The notes below the pieces were generated by a model. That model was not told where the DNA came from and did no database searches. It saw only the letters and a program-made list of their open reading frames with translations. Of a stretch of DNA of 64,000 bases, positions 33,363 to 44,977 are shown one piece after another; the stretch's first letter is position 1; each line of letters opens with the position of its first letter. The position numbers and the translations under genes are program-made. Source of the DNA: Mallotus nudiflorus (lineage: Eukaryota > Streptophyta > Magnoliopsida > Malpighiales > Euphorbiaceae); contig CANTUR010000124.1 of NCBI GenBank assembly GCA_947683625.1, forward strand, positions 2,454,001 to 2,518,000. The letters are read 5' to 3'.

Positions 33363-33879
33363 CTGATTAAAGAGAACACAAATAACAAATTTGCACACAG
33401 GCTCGCCCATTTTCTTAACAGGAAGAAAAAATTTTATATCCTCATCTCTATGATTATCTATTCTTGCTATTTGTTTTGTAAATTTTTAATTTATGTAAAA
33501 GCTAATATTACCTAATTTTATAATGTGAACTTTAGTTACCTAATCATTGAACAAAAGTAATAACCGCATGCATTTATTTGTATATATTTATTCCTCAAGT
33601 CTTCTCAAAATTATAGTCTGATTTTTTTTTTTTAATATTGCACGCCTCATTCATGATTTCATCTGTGTTTGTATGTGAGGTTTTGGTCAAATTTCTTGTA
33701 AGTATTCTGAGTGACCAATCACTCCATTTCTCTTTCTCAACTCCAGATGTACAATGTTAATGCATGACAAAAAAAAATTATATGTTAAAAAAATAATCAG
33801 ATTAGCCTTTAGACTAGTACTCCCTGGTGGCTAAAAAAAAATTAGAGACATTAATTTGTTAATTAATATTGACACTTAC

Positions 33880-33951
33880 AGGAACTGTATGGCTTAGAGC
33901 TTGGAGAACGAGGAAGCTATCTCTCCGTCCAAGTTACTCGAGCTAAGATTC
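33880..33951 (-). pseudogene. RLK copy 1, 72-bp LRR exon with an in-frame stop
   Basis: Borders are TTGCAG and GTAAGTG, length exactly 72 bp, the canonical LRR exon size. It encodes NLSSSNLDGEIASSFSKL, then a TAA, then AIQFL. In relatives the stop position is a polar residue within the repeat. Phase matches both neighbours. Confidence 0.85.
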
Positions 33952-34029
33952 CTGCAATTTTTCAGATCAAATGAGGTGTTGAAAACCTTTTTTTTTTTTC
34001 CTTTAAAGTGAAAGTGTTAATTCACTCAC

Positions 34030-34174
34030 AAAGAGATTATCATTGGAGGATCACTGAAATTGCCATCGCTGCAGCGCAAACCACTCCATAAAAAGTCTAT
34101 TGGCATGCATGGATCTCCTTGCCAGTCCTCTCTATTTATCTTGTATATTCGCTTGATGTCCAATATAGCATCCA
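34030..34174 (-). pseudogene. RLK copy 1, exon with the W-x-GDPC signature
   Basis: Intact exon between AAACAG and GTGAGTG. Encodes VDAILDIKRIYKINRED followed by WQGDPCMPIDFLWSGL and RCSDGNFSDPPMIISL. This is the conserved segment between the malectin-like domain and the LRRs in plant malectin-LRR kinases. No stop or frameshift is visible here. Confidence 0.9.
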
Positions 34175-34239
34175 CTGTTTATAGCTGTGTGCATGTATAT
34201 GTCAGCAGATACATAAACATGAAAAACCTGAGAATAGAT

Positions 34240-34745
34240 TATATATAAATATTTAGAAAATAAATAACATACATACTGTTTGTTGATTCTGTTGGTGAAT
34301 AGGTGAGCCAGGGCCATACTACGTATAGCTCAAAGGCGTTGAGGATGGGTGGAAAGTCAGGCACTGTTGAATATATGGAAAAGGTAACAGATTCATTACG
34401 TTGTATTAATATTCTATCGGAACGTACGACCTGTGGCTTCAAGTAATCAAGGGCAAGAGGTCCATAGCTGACATCCTTCAAAGAAATCATGACTTGTCTT
34501 TGTTTCCCTTGTTCAATCTTTGTAAGTTCAGCAAAGCAAAAGTAGAAACAATAATCATATGGACTGGAATAGTTGTTAGTATATGTATAACTCAATGAAT
34601 TGAGGCCACTCTCAGCTGGCTCAACGGCAATTGTCAGAACTTCAACTGGTACTTCTTTATAATTGGAATCGTTAACGTCTGGGAAGTTGAAATCAGATGC
34701 GTTGATCGAAACCCAGCCAGGCTTCGTGTATGAGGTCCATAGCAA
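34240..34745 (-). pseudogene. RLK copy 1, C-terminal half of the malectin-like ectodomain
   Basis: Reading WTSYTKPGWVSINASDFNF, then FAELTKIEQGKQRQVMISL and FPPILNAFELYVV, it matches the second half of the malectin-like carbohydrate-binding domain (PF12819). At the upstream end (34745) a frameshift separates it from the preceding DDAYD residues. The 3' exon limit is uncertain because a GTAGTA donor-like site follows ELY. Confidence 0.85.
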
Positions 34746-35229
34746 TCATATGCATCATCCTTTGGCCCATAGTTACCAGGTACGCATTACGTTTTAGTTT
34801 GTGGTATTAGTACTGGCACTTGAAACTCTAATGTCAATATATACAATACTCCGGGGGTAGATTTAGCCGGTTCACTATTTTGATACGTGATACGTGAAAC
34901 GTATATTTTTAGATCGTTTAATAAATAATAATTAATTTTTTATTTAATATAATTACAACAAAAACTAAAAAAAAAAAAATCAAACCTATATATGTAATAA
35001 TCAAAAATAGTTTATAATTTATTATTAAACTTTGATGTTGTTGATGCATTTTAGCAATACAAAACATAGTTGGAAAACCATAATAAGTTCATAAATTAGT
35101 AATTTTATCAAGTCATTTAGAGCCAACTTAATTTATTCTTCTTAGCATCTTGTTTTCTTTTGCATTTGATGATTTTGTGCTTTTTGATATTTGAGGAATA
35201 GTTATTAGTTAGGAATGGGAAATGTTTTA
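34746..35229. other. RLK intron sequence left of the Copia element
   Basis: AT-rich, no coding apart from a few residues (D-D-A-Y-D) at 34746-34770 that belong to the malectin exon. No LTR similarity is seen before about 35230. Confidence 0.5.
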
Positions 35230-35457
35230 TTATTGGGTATAGTTGTTGTTAATTATTAAAATTACTTGTTTTGGTAAAATTTTGTCTAAGGAGAGTGGTT
35301 TTTAAGTGGGACCATTGTGACTCGTCCACTCTTTCCTGAGAATCTACCTTGGGGTGATTTTTAGTATAATCGTTTACACTCTAGTCACTTGTGCAATAGT
35401 TCTCAAGGTGATTTTTGTTATTATTGGTGGAAATTAACCCGAATTCCATAATAATTG
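35230..35457 (+). repeat. 5' LTR remnant of the Copia element
   Basis: Matches about 39935-40165: both have TTTTTAAGTGGGAC, GGTGATTTTTAGTATAAT, CACTCTAGTCAC or ACTCTAGTCACA and the AATTAAC...ATAATAATT end. The upstream part of the LTR is not found. Confidence 0.65.
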
Positions 35458-35467
35458 GCATTAGAGC
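35455..35467 (+). other. Copia primer-binding site
   Basis: TTGGCATTAGAGC directly after the LTR; two changes from the initiator tRNA-Met PBS TGGTATCAGAGC core. Confidence 0.6.
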
Positions 35468-35683
35468 TCTTGGTTTATTTTAGTATGCTCTATGGTTGCG
35501 GCTTAGGCTGATCTTCCATATCAGAAAAAATTTCCTTGGGCTACTTGGCACTCTACATCGATAGCTATTAAATAGAATTTTGTAGCAGAAACAGTAGACG
35601 ACACAAAAGTATCCACATCAACGTCAACAACTTCTTCATCTTCAATTTTTACAAGAAATAATGTAATAAATGCTAGATTTTCA

Positions 35684-36400
35684 GTGAAGATTTTTTATAG
35701 CACTAGCCATTTCGGCATGTGGCAAAGTAAGGTTCTAGATGCCCTCTTGCAGCAGGGTCTAGACATTGCTATTGAAGGAGAAAAATCAGATGATATTGAG
35801 GAGAAAGAATGGAAGGTGATTAATAGATTGACATGTGGTACAATTCGATCATGTCTTTCTAGAGAGCAGAAGTATGCATTTTCTATAGAAACCTCTGCAA
35901 GTAAATTATGGAAGGCACTAGAGGAGAAATTCTTAAAGAAAAGTAGTTAGAAAAAACTTTACATGAAAAAGAGATTGTTCTGCTTCAATTATGTTCCAGG
36001 TACCACGATGAATGATCACATTACTAGCTTTAATCAATTAGTAACTGATTTGATGAATATGAATGTGACTTTTAATGATGAAGATCTGGCTCTGATGTTG
36101 GTGGGATCACTTTATGATGAGTTTGAGTATCTTGAAACTACTCTACTTCATAGGAAAGTTATTGTGTCTCTAAGTGAAGTAACTGCAGCCTTGTATAGTT
36201 ATGAATTACGAAAGAAAGAAAAGTAAGAAAATACAAGTGTTGAAGTAGAAGCTCTTGTTGTTAGAGGCCGTTTGTAGAGCTAGAATAAAGGAATGAGAGG
36301 GAGATCAAAGTCAAAGTCCAAACTGAGCAAAGATCAATGTGCCTTTTATTTAGAAAAGGGCACTGGAAGCAAGGTTACCCCAAGCTAAAGGATAAAGGTA
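35684..36400 (+). pseudogene. Copia gag (UBN2) with degenerate zinc knuckle
   Basis: Encodes FGMWQSKVLDALLQQGLDIA, SKLWKALEEKFLKK, then a TAG, then KKRLFCFNYVPGTTMNDHI and FNQLVTDLMNMN, the classic Copia gag pattern. The zinc knuckle (about 36337-36380) is frame-shifted, and its two later cysteines have become other residues (FRKGHWKQGYP). Confidence 0.8.
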
Positions 36401-36404
36401 AACC

Positions 36405-36740
36405 TGGAAAGGGAAATGTTGTCTCAAATTTAAATGTAGCTGAGTGTGATGATGCAGATTCAGATCTTTCAATTGCTGCTACACCATCAACCAGTTGTTC
36501 AAGTTCATGGTTGCTAGATTCATCTTGTAGTCACTGTATGACTCCTAATCGAGCATGGTTCTTTGACTTTAAAGAACTAAAAGGTAGAGTTGTATACACA
36601 GCAAATAATGCCCCTTTTAGCACACATGGGATTAGTTCAATTTGCTTGAGCATTAAGGATAGATCAATCAGAACCTTATTAGGTGTTCATTATATGTCGA
36701 ATTTGATAAAGAATTTATTTTCGTGGGAACCTTAGAGTTA
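36405..36740 (+). pseudogene. Copia protease
   Basis: SSWLLDSSCSHCMTPNRAWF is the aspartic-protease active site, where the usual D-S-G reads D-S-S. It is followed by the GISSICLSIKD region and a stop at 36733. Part of the gag-pol polyprotein. Confidence 0.75.
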
Positions 36741-36904
36741 AAAGGTATCAAAGTAAGGGCAAAAGATGGGATAATGATAATCATCTCTGGTGCACCTGTA
36801 TTAGTGAAGGGGATTCAAAAAAGAAATAATACATATTACTTTTTGGGTAGTACAATTATTGGGACAACAGTAGCAATAGCTTCTATTGATGATCAAAAGT
36901 CAGA

Positions 36905-37640
36905 AGCAACCAGGTTATGACACATACACTTAGGGCATACTGGAGAAAAATCCTTGAAATTGCTGATAGATAAAGGATTATTGAAAGGAGCTCGAGTTTA
37001 CAAATTGGATTTTTATAAGCATTGCATCAAAGAAAAAAAACAAGGATGAAATTTGGAACAACCATCCATGATACTAAGGGTATTCTGGATTATGTTCATT
37101 CAGATATGTGGCCTTCTAAGAATGCTTCACTAGGAGGAAAACACTATTATGTTTCCTTTGTTGATGATTTTTCTGGAAGAGTATGGGTGTATACAATGAA
37201 GACGAAGGATGAGGTACTAGAAATTTTCCTTAAATGGAAAAAGATGGTGGAGACTCAAATAGACAGAAAAGTCAAATGTCTCTATATAAAAAATAATAGA
37301 GAGTTAAAAAATGATTCATTTTTGAAAGTCTGTGAAGATAAAGGTATTGTCAGACACTACACCGTTAGATATACACAATAACAAAATGGGGTAGTAGAGC
37401 GAACAAACCGGACATTACTGGAGAAGGGTTGGTGTATATTATCCAATGCTGGGTTGGGAAAAAAATTTTAGGCTGAGGCTACAGTATATGCTTGTCACCT
37501 TGTCAACTGTCTACCATCTATTGCTATTAGTGGTAAAATGCCATTGGGGAAATGATTTGAAAAACTTGCTACAGATAATGATTCCTTATATTTGTTTAGT
37601 TCCACTATTTATTACCATGTTAAAGAGTCAAAGTTGAATC
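36905..37640 (+). pseudogene. Copia integrase
   Basis: The HIHLGHTGEKSLK zinc-binding region is followed by LDYVHSDMWPSKN (first catalytic aspartate), YYVSFVDDFSGRVWVYTMK, and a Q-N-G-V-V-E-R-T-N motif with the catalytic glutamate right after an in-frame TAA at 37379. The second aspartate block (usual R-T-D-N-G-G-E-F) reads IKNNRELKN, so that catalytic aspartate is lost. Confidence 0.8.
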
Positions 37641-37701
37641 CAAGAGTAAAAAAGACAATCTTTATGGGGATCACTTCTGGTGTGAAAGGCTATCGTCTTT
37701 A

Positions 37702-38930
37702 GTGTCCAGAAATAAAGTAATCTTCAGCAGGAATGTTACCTTTAATGAATCTATCATGTTAAGAAAGGTGACTTCAGAAAAAATGGAGCAGAAAGATGGT
37801 ACTCCCAAACAGATGGAGTTTAATGGCAACATAATTATTCTAGCCAAAGTAAAAATTCATAATGACTCTCCTATGGTAGAAGAAGAGTTAAATGAAGAAG
37901 AGGTTCAGACCCAAGAACCTCTACAACAATATGAATTAATTGCATTAAGGAAGGGAAAGAGGATCATTAGACAACCTGCTTGTTATATTAATATAGTCTC
38001 TTCTTCATCAGTAATTATTATTGATGACGTTCCTGCCACTTATAATGAAGCAGTCCAAAGTTCACAACATGAAAAGTGGAGGATTGACATGAATGAAGAA
38101 ATGCAGTCCCTTCAAAAGAATCAGGCATGGAAACTAGCTAGTTTTTTAAAGAGAAAAAAGGCAATTGGGTGCAAATGGGTATACGAAAAGAAAGATGAAT
38201 TTCCTAATAAGGATAATGTTTGCTATAAAGGAAGATTAGTGGCTAAAGGCTACACACAAATGGAGGGAATTGATTATAATGAAGTATTTTCTCCAATTGT
38301 AAAACATTTCTCCATCAAAATTTTATTGGCTTTGGTAGCATAGTTATATTTGGAACTTGTTTAGATGGATGTAAAAACTGTATTTTTACATGGAGACTTG
38401 GATGAGAAAATCTATATGACTTAGCCAGATGGATTCAAAGTTACTGGTAGAGAAAAAATAGTTTGCAAATTGAAAAAATTGATGTATGAATTGAAGCAAT
38501 CTCTGAGGCAGTGATACTCATAATTTGATAAGTTTATGATAGGGCAAAAGTACAAAAGAAGTAAATATGATCATTGAGTGTATTTGTGCAAGCTATAAGA
38601 TGAATCCTATATATATCTTCTTCTTTATGTTGATGATATGCTAATAGCTTCTAGGAGTCCAATAGAAATTGAGAAATTAAAGACTCAATTGAACATGGAG
38701 TTTGAGATGAAGAATCTTGGTGAAGCAAAGAAGATTCCTGACATGAAAATATCCAGAGATAGAAAATTGGGGAGGCTTTTTTTGTCTCAGAAAAAATATT
38801 TGAGGAAGGTACTAAAACGTTTTGGCATGAATGAAAAGTCAAAATCAGTTAGTGCACCACTTGCTCCTCATTTCAAGCTTAGTGCATCCATGTCACTGAA
38901 GAATGATGTAGAATGAGAATACATGTTAAA
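37702..38930 (+). pseudogene. Copia reverse transcriptase
   Basis: Blocks in order: AIGCKWVYEKKDEFPNKDN, KGRLVAKGYTQMEGIDYNEV with FSPIVKHFSIK, QMDVKTVFLHGDLDEKIYM, the catalytic LLLYVDDMLIAS (about 38620-38650) and FEMKNLGEAKKIPDMKI. Stops at about 38341, 38419, 38513, 38525 and 38575 fall mostly where Q or W is conserved in the family. Confidence 0.85.
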
Positions 38931-39585
38931 AGTACCGTATGCAAGTGTTGTTAGTAGCTTGATGTATGCAATGGTGTGTACAGATATTTTACAAGCAATT
39001 GCGGCTGTGAGCAGGTACATGCATGATCTTAGAAATGAGCATTGGCAAGATGTGAAATAGATTCTACAGTATATTTTGAACACTGTAGATATTGGTTTAG
39101 TATTTTGGTAGGATAGGCAATATGGTCAGTGTGTAGTTAGGTATTGTGATTCTAACTATGCTGGTGATTTGGATAAGCATCAATCAACTACTAGTTATAT
39201 GTTTACTTTTACAAAGGCACCAGTCAGTTAGAAGTCCACCTTATAGTCAACAATTGCTTTTTCTACTACAGAGGCAGAGTATATGGTAGTTACAAAGGCA
39301 ATTTGGCTTCAAGGATTGCTTGGTGAACTAAGAATAGAGCAGAAGCACATCAAAGTGCATTGTGATAGTTAAAGTGCTATTCATTTAGCAAAGAACCGGA
39401 TTTATCATGAAAGGACGAAGCATATCGATGTTCGATATCATTTTGTACAAGAGATTTTGGAAGAAAGTGAAGTCACAATCCAAAAGATTCAGACTACTGA
39501 GAATCCTATTAATATAATGACAAAAGTGGTAATTGCAATTAAGTTTAAACATTGTTTAGACTTGATCAACATTATTATAAATTGA
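38931..39585 (+). pseudogene. Copia RNase H
   Basis: YASVVSSLMYAMVCTDIL is the RT-RNase H link. VVRYCDSNYAGDLDKHQST holds the first catalytic aspartates, FSTTEAEYMVVTKAIW the glutamate region, and HCDS-stop-SAIHLAKN and HERTKHIDVRYHFVQE the terminal block. Five stops replace conserved W or Q. Confidence 0.85.
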
Positions 39586-39662
39586 AAAAGATAAAATTTA
39601 CAGACATTACTAAAGGTTGGATTTGAGAGAAAATTATATGAAATTTTACCAAGGTGAAAATT

Positions 39663-40168
39663 TGTTGTTTTGGCAAAATTTGCCTATCCCACAACGGGAA
39701 GAAAATAGAAATGGAGGGGGACTTAAGGTTATAAAAAATCCCTCCTCCTCCTTAGTTTGATCATCCCAAAATTGTCTCTTCTATATATTTAGGTAGTTGT
39801 ATTATTTCTCTCTCTTTTATAACATTTTTTCAATTAGTAAAATATTATTTTGATAATGTTCGAAGACGTATGCATAATTGGTCGAACCTCATTAAATTTT
39901 AGTGTTCTTTTTTTATGTTTGTTTAATGGCTCTTGTCGGATATGATTATTGTTAATTATTATGCTATTAAAATTATTTGTCTTGATAAAATTCTGTTTAA
40001 GGTGAGTGATTTTTAAGTGGGACAATATGATCCCTCCACTCTTTTCTAAAAATATACCTTAAAGGTGATTTTTAGTATAATTATTTATACTCTAGTCACA
40101 TGTATAATAATTTTTAAGGTAATTTTTATTATTATTAGTAAAAATTAACTCGAATTTTATAATAATTT
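39663..40168 (+). repeat. 3' LTR of the Copia element
   Basis: Starts TGTTGTTTTGGCAAAATTTG after a purine-rich CCAAGGTGAAAAT tract and ends at about the ATAATAATT word shared with the 5' LTR remnant. Includes CCTATCCCACAACGGG, a motif common near the start of plant Copia LTRs. End coordinate approximate. Confidence 0.6.
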
Positions 40169-40442
40169 TTTCATCCTTTATTTTTTGTTAATATTTTTCT
40201 TTAAAAAAAAATTAACATTTTATTTTTAAAAATCTGTATCGAATGCTGAAAAGATCTTAAACTCAAAAATATTTGAAAAAATATAAGTTTCCAGCGTTTT
40301 GGCCTTTGTAGAGAGAGAGAGAGAGAGATGACGTTCATAATCAAAATGCATCAATAAATTTCAAGCACCAAAAACCATAATTGTACTGAATAGTCAATCA
40401 TAGTGATATGACACTAGTTATAATTTCTGACAACAATTTTAC

Positions 40443-40991
40443 CTGAACCCTCCATTCACTGCATAGTTTGAGTTCCCGAGGTCTAAGATGAGCTGTCCGA
40501 ACAATGACAGTGATCCAATCTTGTAAATGGAAGTGTTCAATAATGGTCTTAATTGCAACGCTGAAATGAAAGGTGTTCTGGTGCCAGCGTTCACAAGACA
40601 GACAACAATAGTATCAGCTAACATTTAGTGTATACTCTCAATCTTGTATTTCTATTTGTTAGTCCTGCCTAGAAACTAACCCCAACATAGACATCAAAAA
40701 TCGGAAATGTATTATTGCCGTCGTAATTTCCATAATAGAAATAAGCTCTGATATAGTAGTAATGGTGTTTGGTTTGGTCATCAGGTTTCAGGGTATAACA
40801 GTTCTTTCTTCCTTGTGGAAAGCTTCTTAAGCTGTTAACAGACCGGCCAACAAGAACATCTTCATAATCGTATTTTGGAGATACATTATGAATTTCTCCA
40901 GTGCTGACAAAATCTGTATCCGACTTAAAAAAGATTCCTGTTCTTTCATCAAAATGATCTTTGTCTGTCCCACAATCGATAGTTATGAAAC
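40443..40991 (-). pseudogene. RLK copy 1, N-terminal half of the malectin-like ectodomain
   Basis: After the acceptor ATTTCAG the exon encodes GFITIDCGTDKDHFDERTG, then YDYEDVLVGRSVNSLRSFPQ, YYYIRAYFYYGNYDGNN and FPIFDVYVGVSF, the first half of a malectin-like domain. A TAG then stands where tryptophan is conserved. After a scrambled stretch (40625-40680) the frame resumes with ADTIVVCLVNAGTRTPFISA and LQLRPLLNTSIYK down to a GTAAAA donor. It is the N-terminal piece of the same gene as 34.7-33.3 kb and the kinase exons. Confidence 0.85.
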
Positions 40992-41098
40992 CTGAAATTT
41001 TGAAAAATTATGTTACTTATATCAATGAAATCAATAGAATAAATTAACATGACTGCTATTTTTGAACAGTATCGAAACAAAATAAATATATGCTACAC

Positions 41099-41230
41099 CT
41101 GAATTTTCAGAAGCTAGCGCTCTTCTTTCAGCATGTTCAATATCATTTGATGCTTCTGCCAGTTTGTAGTGTCCAGAAATGACTGAAACCGGAGCAAAGA
41201 TCAGCTACAGCACTGAAATCAAAGACAAAA
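41099..41230 (-). pseudogene. possible first exon of RLK copy 1
   Basis: A donor TTCAG/GTGTAG at 41099 is in phase with the next acceptor, giving A-L-A-S-E-N-S-G-F-I-T-I-D-C-G across the junction. Relatives have a signal peptide ending in Q-A-Q-D-Q-S-G-F here. No in-frame ATG or hydrophobic signal peptide is visible, so the start is lost or wrong. Confidence 0.35.
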
Positions 41231-41341
41231 ATATTTGCCAACAGTCCATATGCAGATTCTTTCTTAGCAAGTAGTGATACCTCGCCATTTATATTCTTAT
41301 TGCGGAACTTAACTATAGTGGGAGAGTTTAATCACTTTTCT

Positions 41342-41981
41342 TCTTTTCTAGTGATATAATTTCGAGCATAGTACTAATGAAATGTCACTTCTCACTTGTG
41401 AGTAAGATATGGTTGGCTTTGTTGTGGGGCCCGGGACACTTGCTTGTAAAATTTCTAATTTTATTTATTCATTTTTTTAATTAAAAAATAAGACAATTTA
41501 ACTATTATTAAACTGTATAGCATAAGTAACTCATCTCTTTTCAATCAAATGAAAATTAATTTTATAATTAAGAGCTACAAAAAATTTGATATTTTACCTT
41601 AAGATAATTATAAAAAGAAATGATAACTGGATTATTATATTAACAAAATTAAAATTAATTATTTAAAAGTTAAATTCTCAATAAAATATTAAATACTCTC
41701 ACAGAGTAACTGTGATGGTAAAATGACTTATATTTTATATGCTTGTTGACTTCTTCAAACCTTTTTTCTTTGTAGTGAGAAGGTAGTTCTTATTTGAATA
41801 ACTTTGGTAAAACAAAATAATAGTTTAGGCTCGTCAAGTTTTAAAACTTTCAGTCGACCAATTTTAAAATGGAATAATATTTATGCATGTTAAACATTAA
41901 TTTGAATCTTATTTTAATCAAAGAAGTTGATATATTGCCTTATATATATGCAAAGGACTAAGGAGTAATGGGAATAGTGTA

Positions 41982-42023
<42 letters not shown>

Positions 42024-44098
42024 TTAGTTTTTCTTTAGTCATATAACCCAGTATAATTGTCTCAGAGAGGCATTTAATATGGACATAAATTCTTATCTCA
42101 TAAATATTTGAAGACAACTTGTAGGCTTTTTTATAATTAGGTTAAATATATGAAAAATTGAAAACACATTTTTGGGTTTTTAATTAGGTTTCACTAAGAT
42201 CAATATTTTTGCAAAAGCTGAAAGACAATTTTGGAATTCTTTTCAAGGTTTGTCTAAGGTTTAAGGTTTGTAAATTGTTTAATGCTTATTTTAGGACATC
42301 TTATAGTGTATGATTTAAAATTTTGTCATTCTTAATTCATGAAATTAATTTTTACTTATGTAGAAAAATTATTTTCTATTATTTAATTAATCAATATTAA
42401 AGTATTTTTAGTAATAAAAAATATTTAATATGTAACACATGTTAATTAATTATAATATTTAAATATTTTTGCTTTTATTTTTAAATATAAATTTATAAAA
42501 ATAAAAATTTAAATATAAATTATTATAGACATAAATCATTCTTTGATGTAATAAAACAACATTTGCAACTTCGCCTTGTTAAGTCATTTAATCTCAAGCA
42601 AAATAACATATTATTCAAATTTCTGAATTCAACACCTTATTTTCTACCTCTAAAAAAAGAAATCTCAATGTTAAATTATTGGGAATTATTTGTTCAATGA
42701 TATTAAGGATTTTTTTTAAAAAAAAATTAACTGTTTACTCCTGTTCATAATTGACAGTCATAGCTGATATATAGTTGATAAATGTAAACAATTTAACAAT
42801 ATTTTATTAAGTATTGTCATTGTTAGTATGTCAAATTAAATAATATATAATTTATTTTTAAATATAATTATATACATCTTAAGACAATTTTTTTAATTGT
42901 ATAAATTATTCAAAATAGTATATAGTAATAAATAAGAAATTATTATCCTTAATTTATATATTATTAAAAATATTAACAGAAACTATTTAAACATGAGCTT
43001 TAAAAATATAAATTTCATTAATATATTTTTTAAAAAAATTATAATATTTTTTTCATTATAATTAAATTGTAAAAAATTATTTGTACATATATTTAAATTA
43101 AAAATTATTTTATTAATAGTTATTTTCAATAAAAATAATATAATGTAAACAAAAAAATAAATTCAAATAAATTATAAATTACTAAAATGTTTTTCTAAAA
43201 TATAGCTGATAGAATTGAGATCTGTTAAATCAACTAACCTAAAGAACCTTTTACAATAAGGAATTTTTATATAAAAATAAAAAAATGAGAGCTTTACACG
43301 TGTAAAGTGTAAACGACGAAGTTCATTGACTTGCTGACTTGGGTTGAGTCAATTGGCAAGTCAATAGCTTCGTTAGGTTGCGCCAATTTCTTGAAGTAGG
43401 AATTGCATACCCAACTTTTCACGTTCCTTCAAACTCTGCGTTCCCAAAGTCAATTAACTTGTAAATATTTTTTTCTTATTCCGAATAAATTGCCGCCCTA
43501 TATATATATATATATACCCCGCTGTTCGTAAAAAAATTTAAACTTTTTGATGTAATTAGGTTGAGTCGAATTGAATTTGACTAATTTGAATTTAGTTCGT
43601 TTATAATCGAATTAAATTTAAACCAAACTTATTATCTCATTTAGTATTTATAAGTTGTTAACGAATTTAAATAAGTCTAAAAAATCTAAAAAAATTTAAA
43701 AATATGAATTATAAATTAAAATTATACATTAAAAAAATTAAAAATGAATTATTTATTAAATAAATTACAATATATTTAATAAAAATTATAATTTTATTCT
43801 AATAATATATTTTCTAAAATATTTTTTACAACACGAATTTATATATATATAATATTAAATTACTAAATATTAAAATTACGAACTGATTTACGAACTTCTA
43901 TTCAAGATTGTTCACGAATTTTATGAATCGAGTTTTACATAGTTTGAATTCGATTTATTTATTAAATAAACTTTAATAAATGAGTTCAAATTAATTTTTA
44001 TCGAGTCGAATATTAAACTATAAACGGTTAGATTTGTTTACACCCCTACATATAACTATTGTTGATGTACCGGAAAACGATTGTTGGCGAACACAACA
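41342..44098. other. AT-rich intergenic region, upstream side of RLK copy 1
   Basis: No coding or transposon homology recognised. Contains a (TG)n/(TA)n run at about 41977-42019, another TA run at 43500-43517, and a short region (43292-43365) with a G-box palindrome and paired W-boxes listed separately. Could hold the RLK promoter. Confidence 0.5.
43292..43365. promoter_or_regulatory. G-box palindrome and W-box inverted repeat
   Basis: CTTTACACGTGTAAAG (43292-43307) is a perfect 16-bp palindrome around the G-box core CACGTG. ATTGACTTGC (43325-43334) and GCAAGTCAAT (43356-43365) are perfect inverted repeats, each with a W-box-like TTGACT. Two further TGACTT/GAGTCA words lie between. These are binding motifs of bZIP/bHLH and WRKY factors in plants. 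It lies about 2.1 kb upstream of the RLK ectodomain exons; any regulatory role is inference. Confidence 0.4.
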
Positions 44099-44977
44099 CA
44101 ATGGACCCAATGAGGCTTCTCAAGCAACTTGTTATATGTTTTAAGCTTGGCAAAATATACAAGCTATAGTTAGCTGGCTGGTGCTAAAAAAGTTGCATTA
44201 AATGGTGCACCAAATGCCAGTACTACTGCTTATATTAGCATTAATTTTGCATTTGATGCATTCAATATTTTATATTCATAAAATTCAATTAATCTGAATT
44301 CGACTTAAATATGACTTAAAAGGATGATAAAAATTTCTTTATAAATATTTAACGCTTCTACATATGTTAAATCTTAAATCTAATATCTAACTTAAGCGTC
44401 ATCAAACCTTAACCATCTAACACAACCTTGATAGTTACATTAGCACTAATTTTGTATTTGACTATATGACGTTTGCAGCTGCCTGGTTGTCTAGTCAGGT
44501 TATGCCATGAGCGTTGAGCAACCTGAATGCCTTTCTTTTAGTCTTTGTCACACGACTTAAGTTGTGGGAAAGAGCTTAGTTATATAATTATTTGAATTAT
44601 TTGAATTATTCATATATGAATGATTTTTTTTTTATCTAAATTACTCGAATTTCATTAATTTTCAAAATAATTCTCATCTATTTTCCATCCCAAGATTTTT
44701 CTTAACTATTAGGCGTTGAATGTGTTCGGAATAAATGCGATTGATTTAGTTTGGATCAACACAATTTTTTTTAGTAATGTGAACCCAATTAACCGGTTAA
44801 AAATAAATTGATTTATTAAAACATAAAGTGGGTCTAATAAACTTCATCTTACAAAGCAAATTGAAATTTTATAAAAATATTTTCATTTAACTAATTATTT
44901 ATAATTATAACGCTGCATTTCAGTCAAATTTGATTAAAAAAAAAAACACATATATGGGCGTCTTAAGAAAACGTTTT
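44099..44977. repeat. paralogous block, copy 2, first part
   Basis: Similar to 2204-2689 and 3705-4030 in the same order, without the 1.0-kb insertion (empty site TTATTAAA at 44813-44820). It has an extra stretch at about 44270-44440. Similarity breaks at about 44977, where a CACTACAAG terminus begins, and resumes at about 51060. Confidence 0.75.

Larger units (their letters stand above)
35230..40168 (+). mobile_element. Ty1/copia retrotransposon, degenerate, in the RLK malectin intron
   Basis: Contains gag (UBN2 type), a zinc-knuckle remnant, protease, integrase, RT and RNase H in Copia order (integrase before RT). The right LTR is about 39663-40168. Only the last about 230 bp of the left LTR (35230-35457) is recognisable, so the left end is truncated or too diverged. 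A PBS lies at 35455-35467. Stops are many. Insertion is in the intron between the two malectin halves, opposite in orientation to the RLK. Confidence 0.85.
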
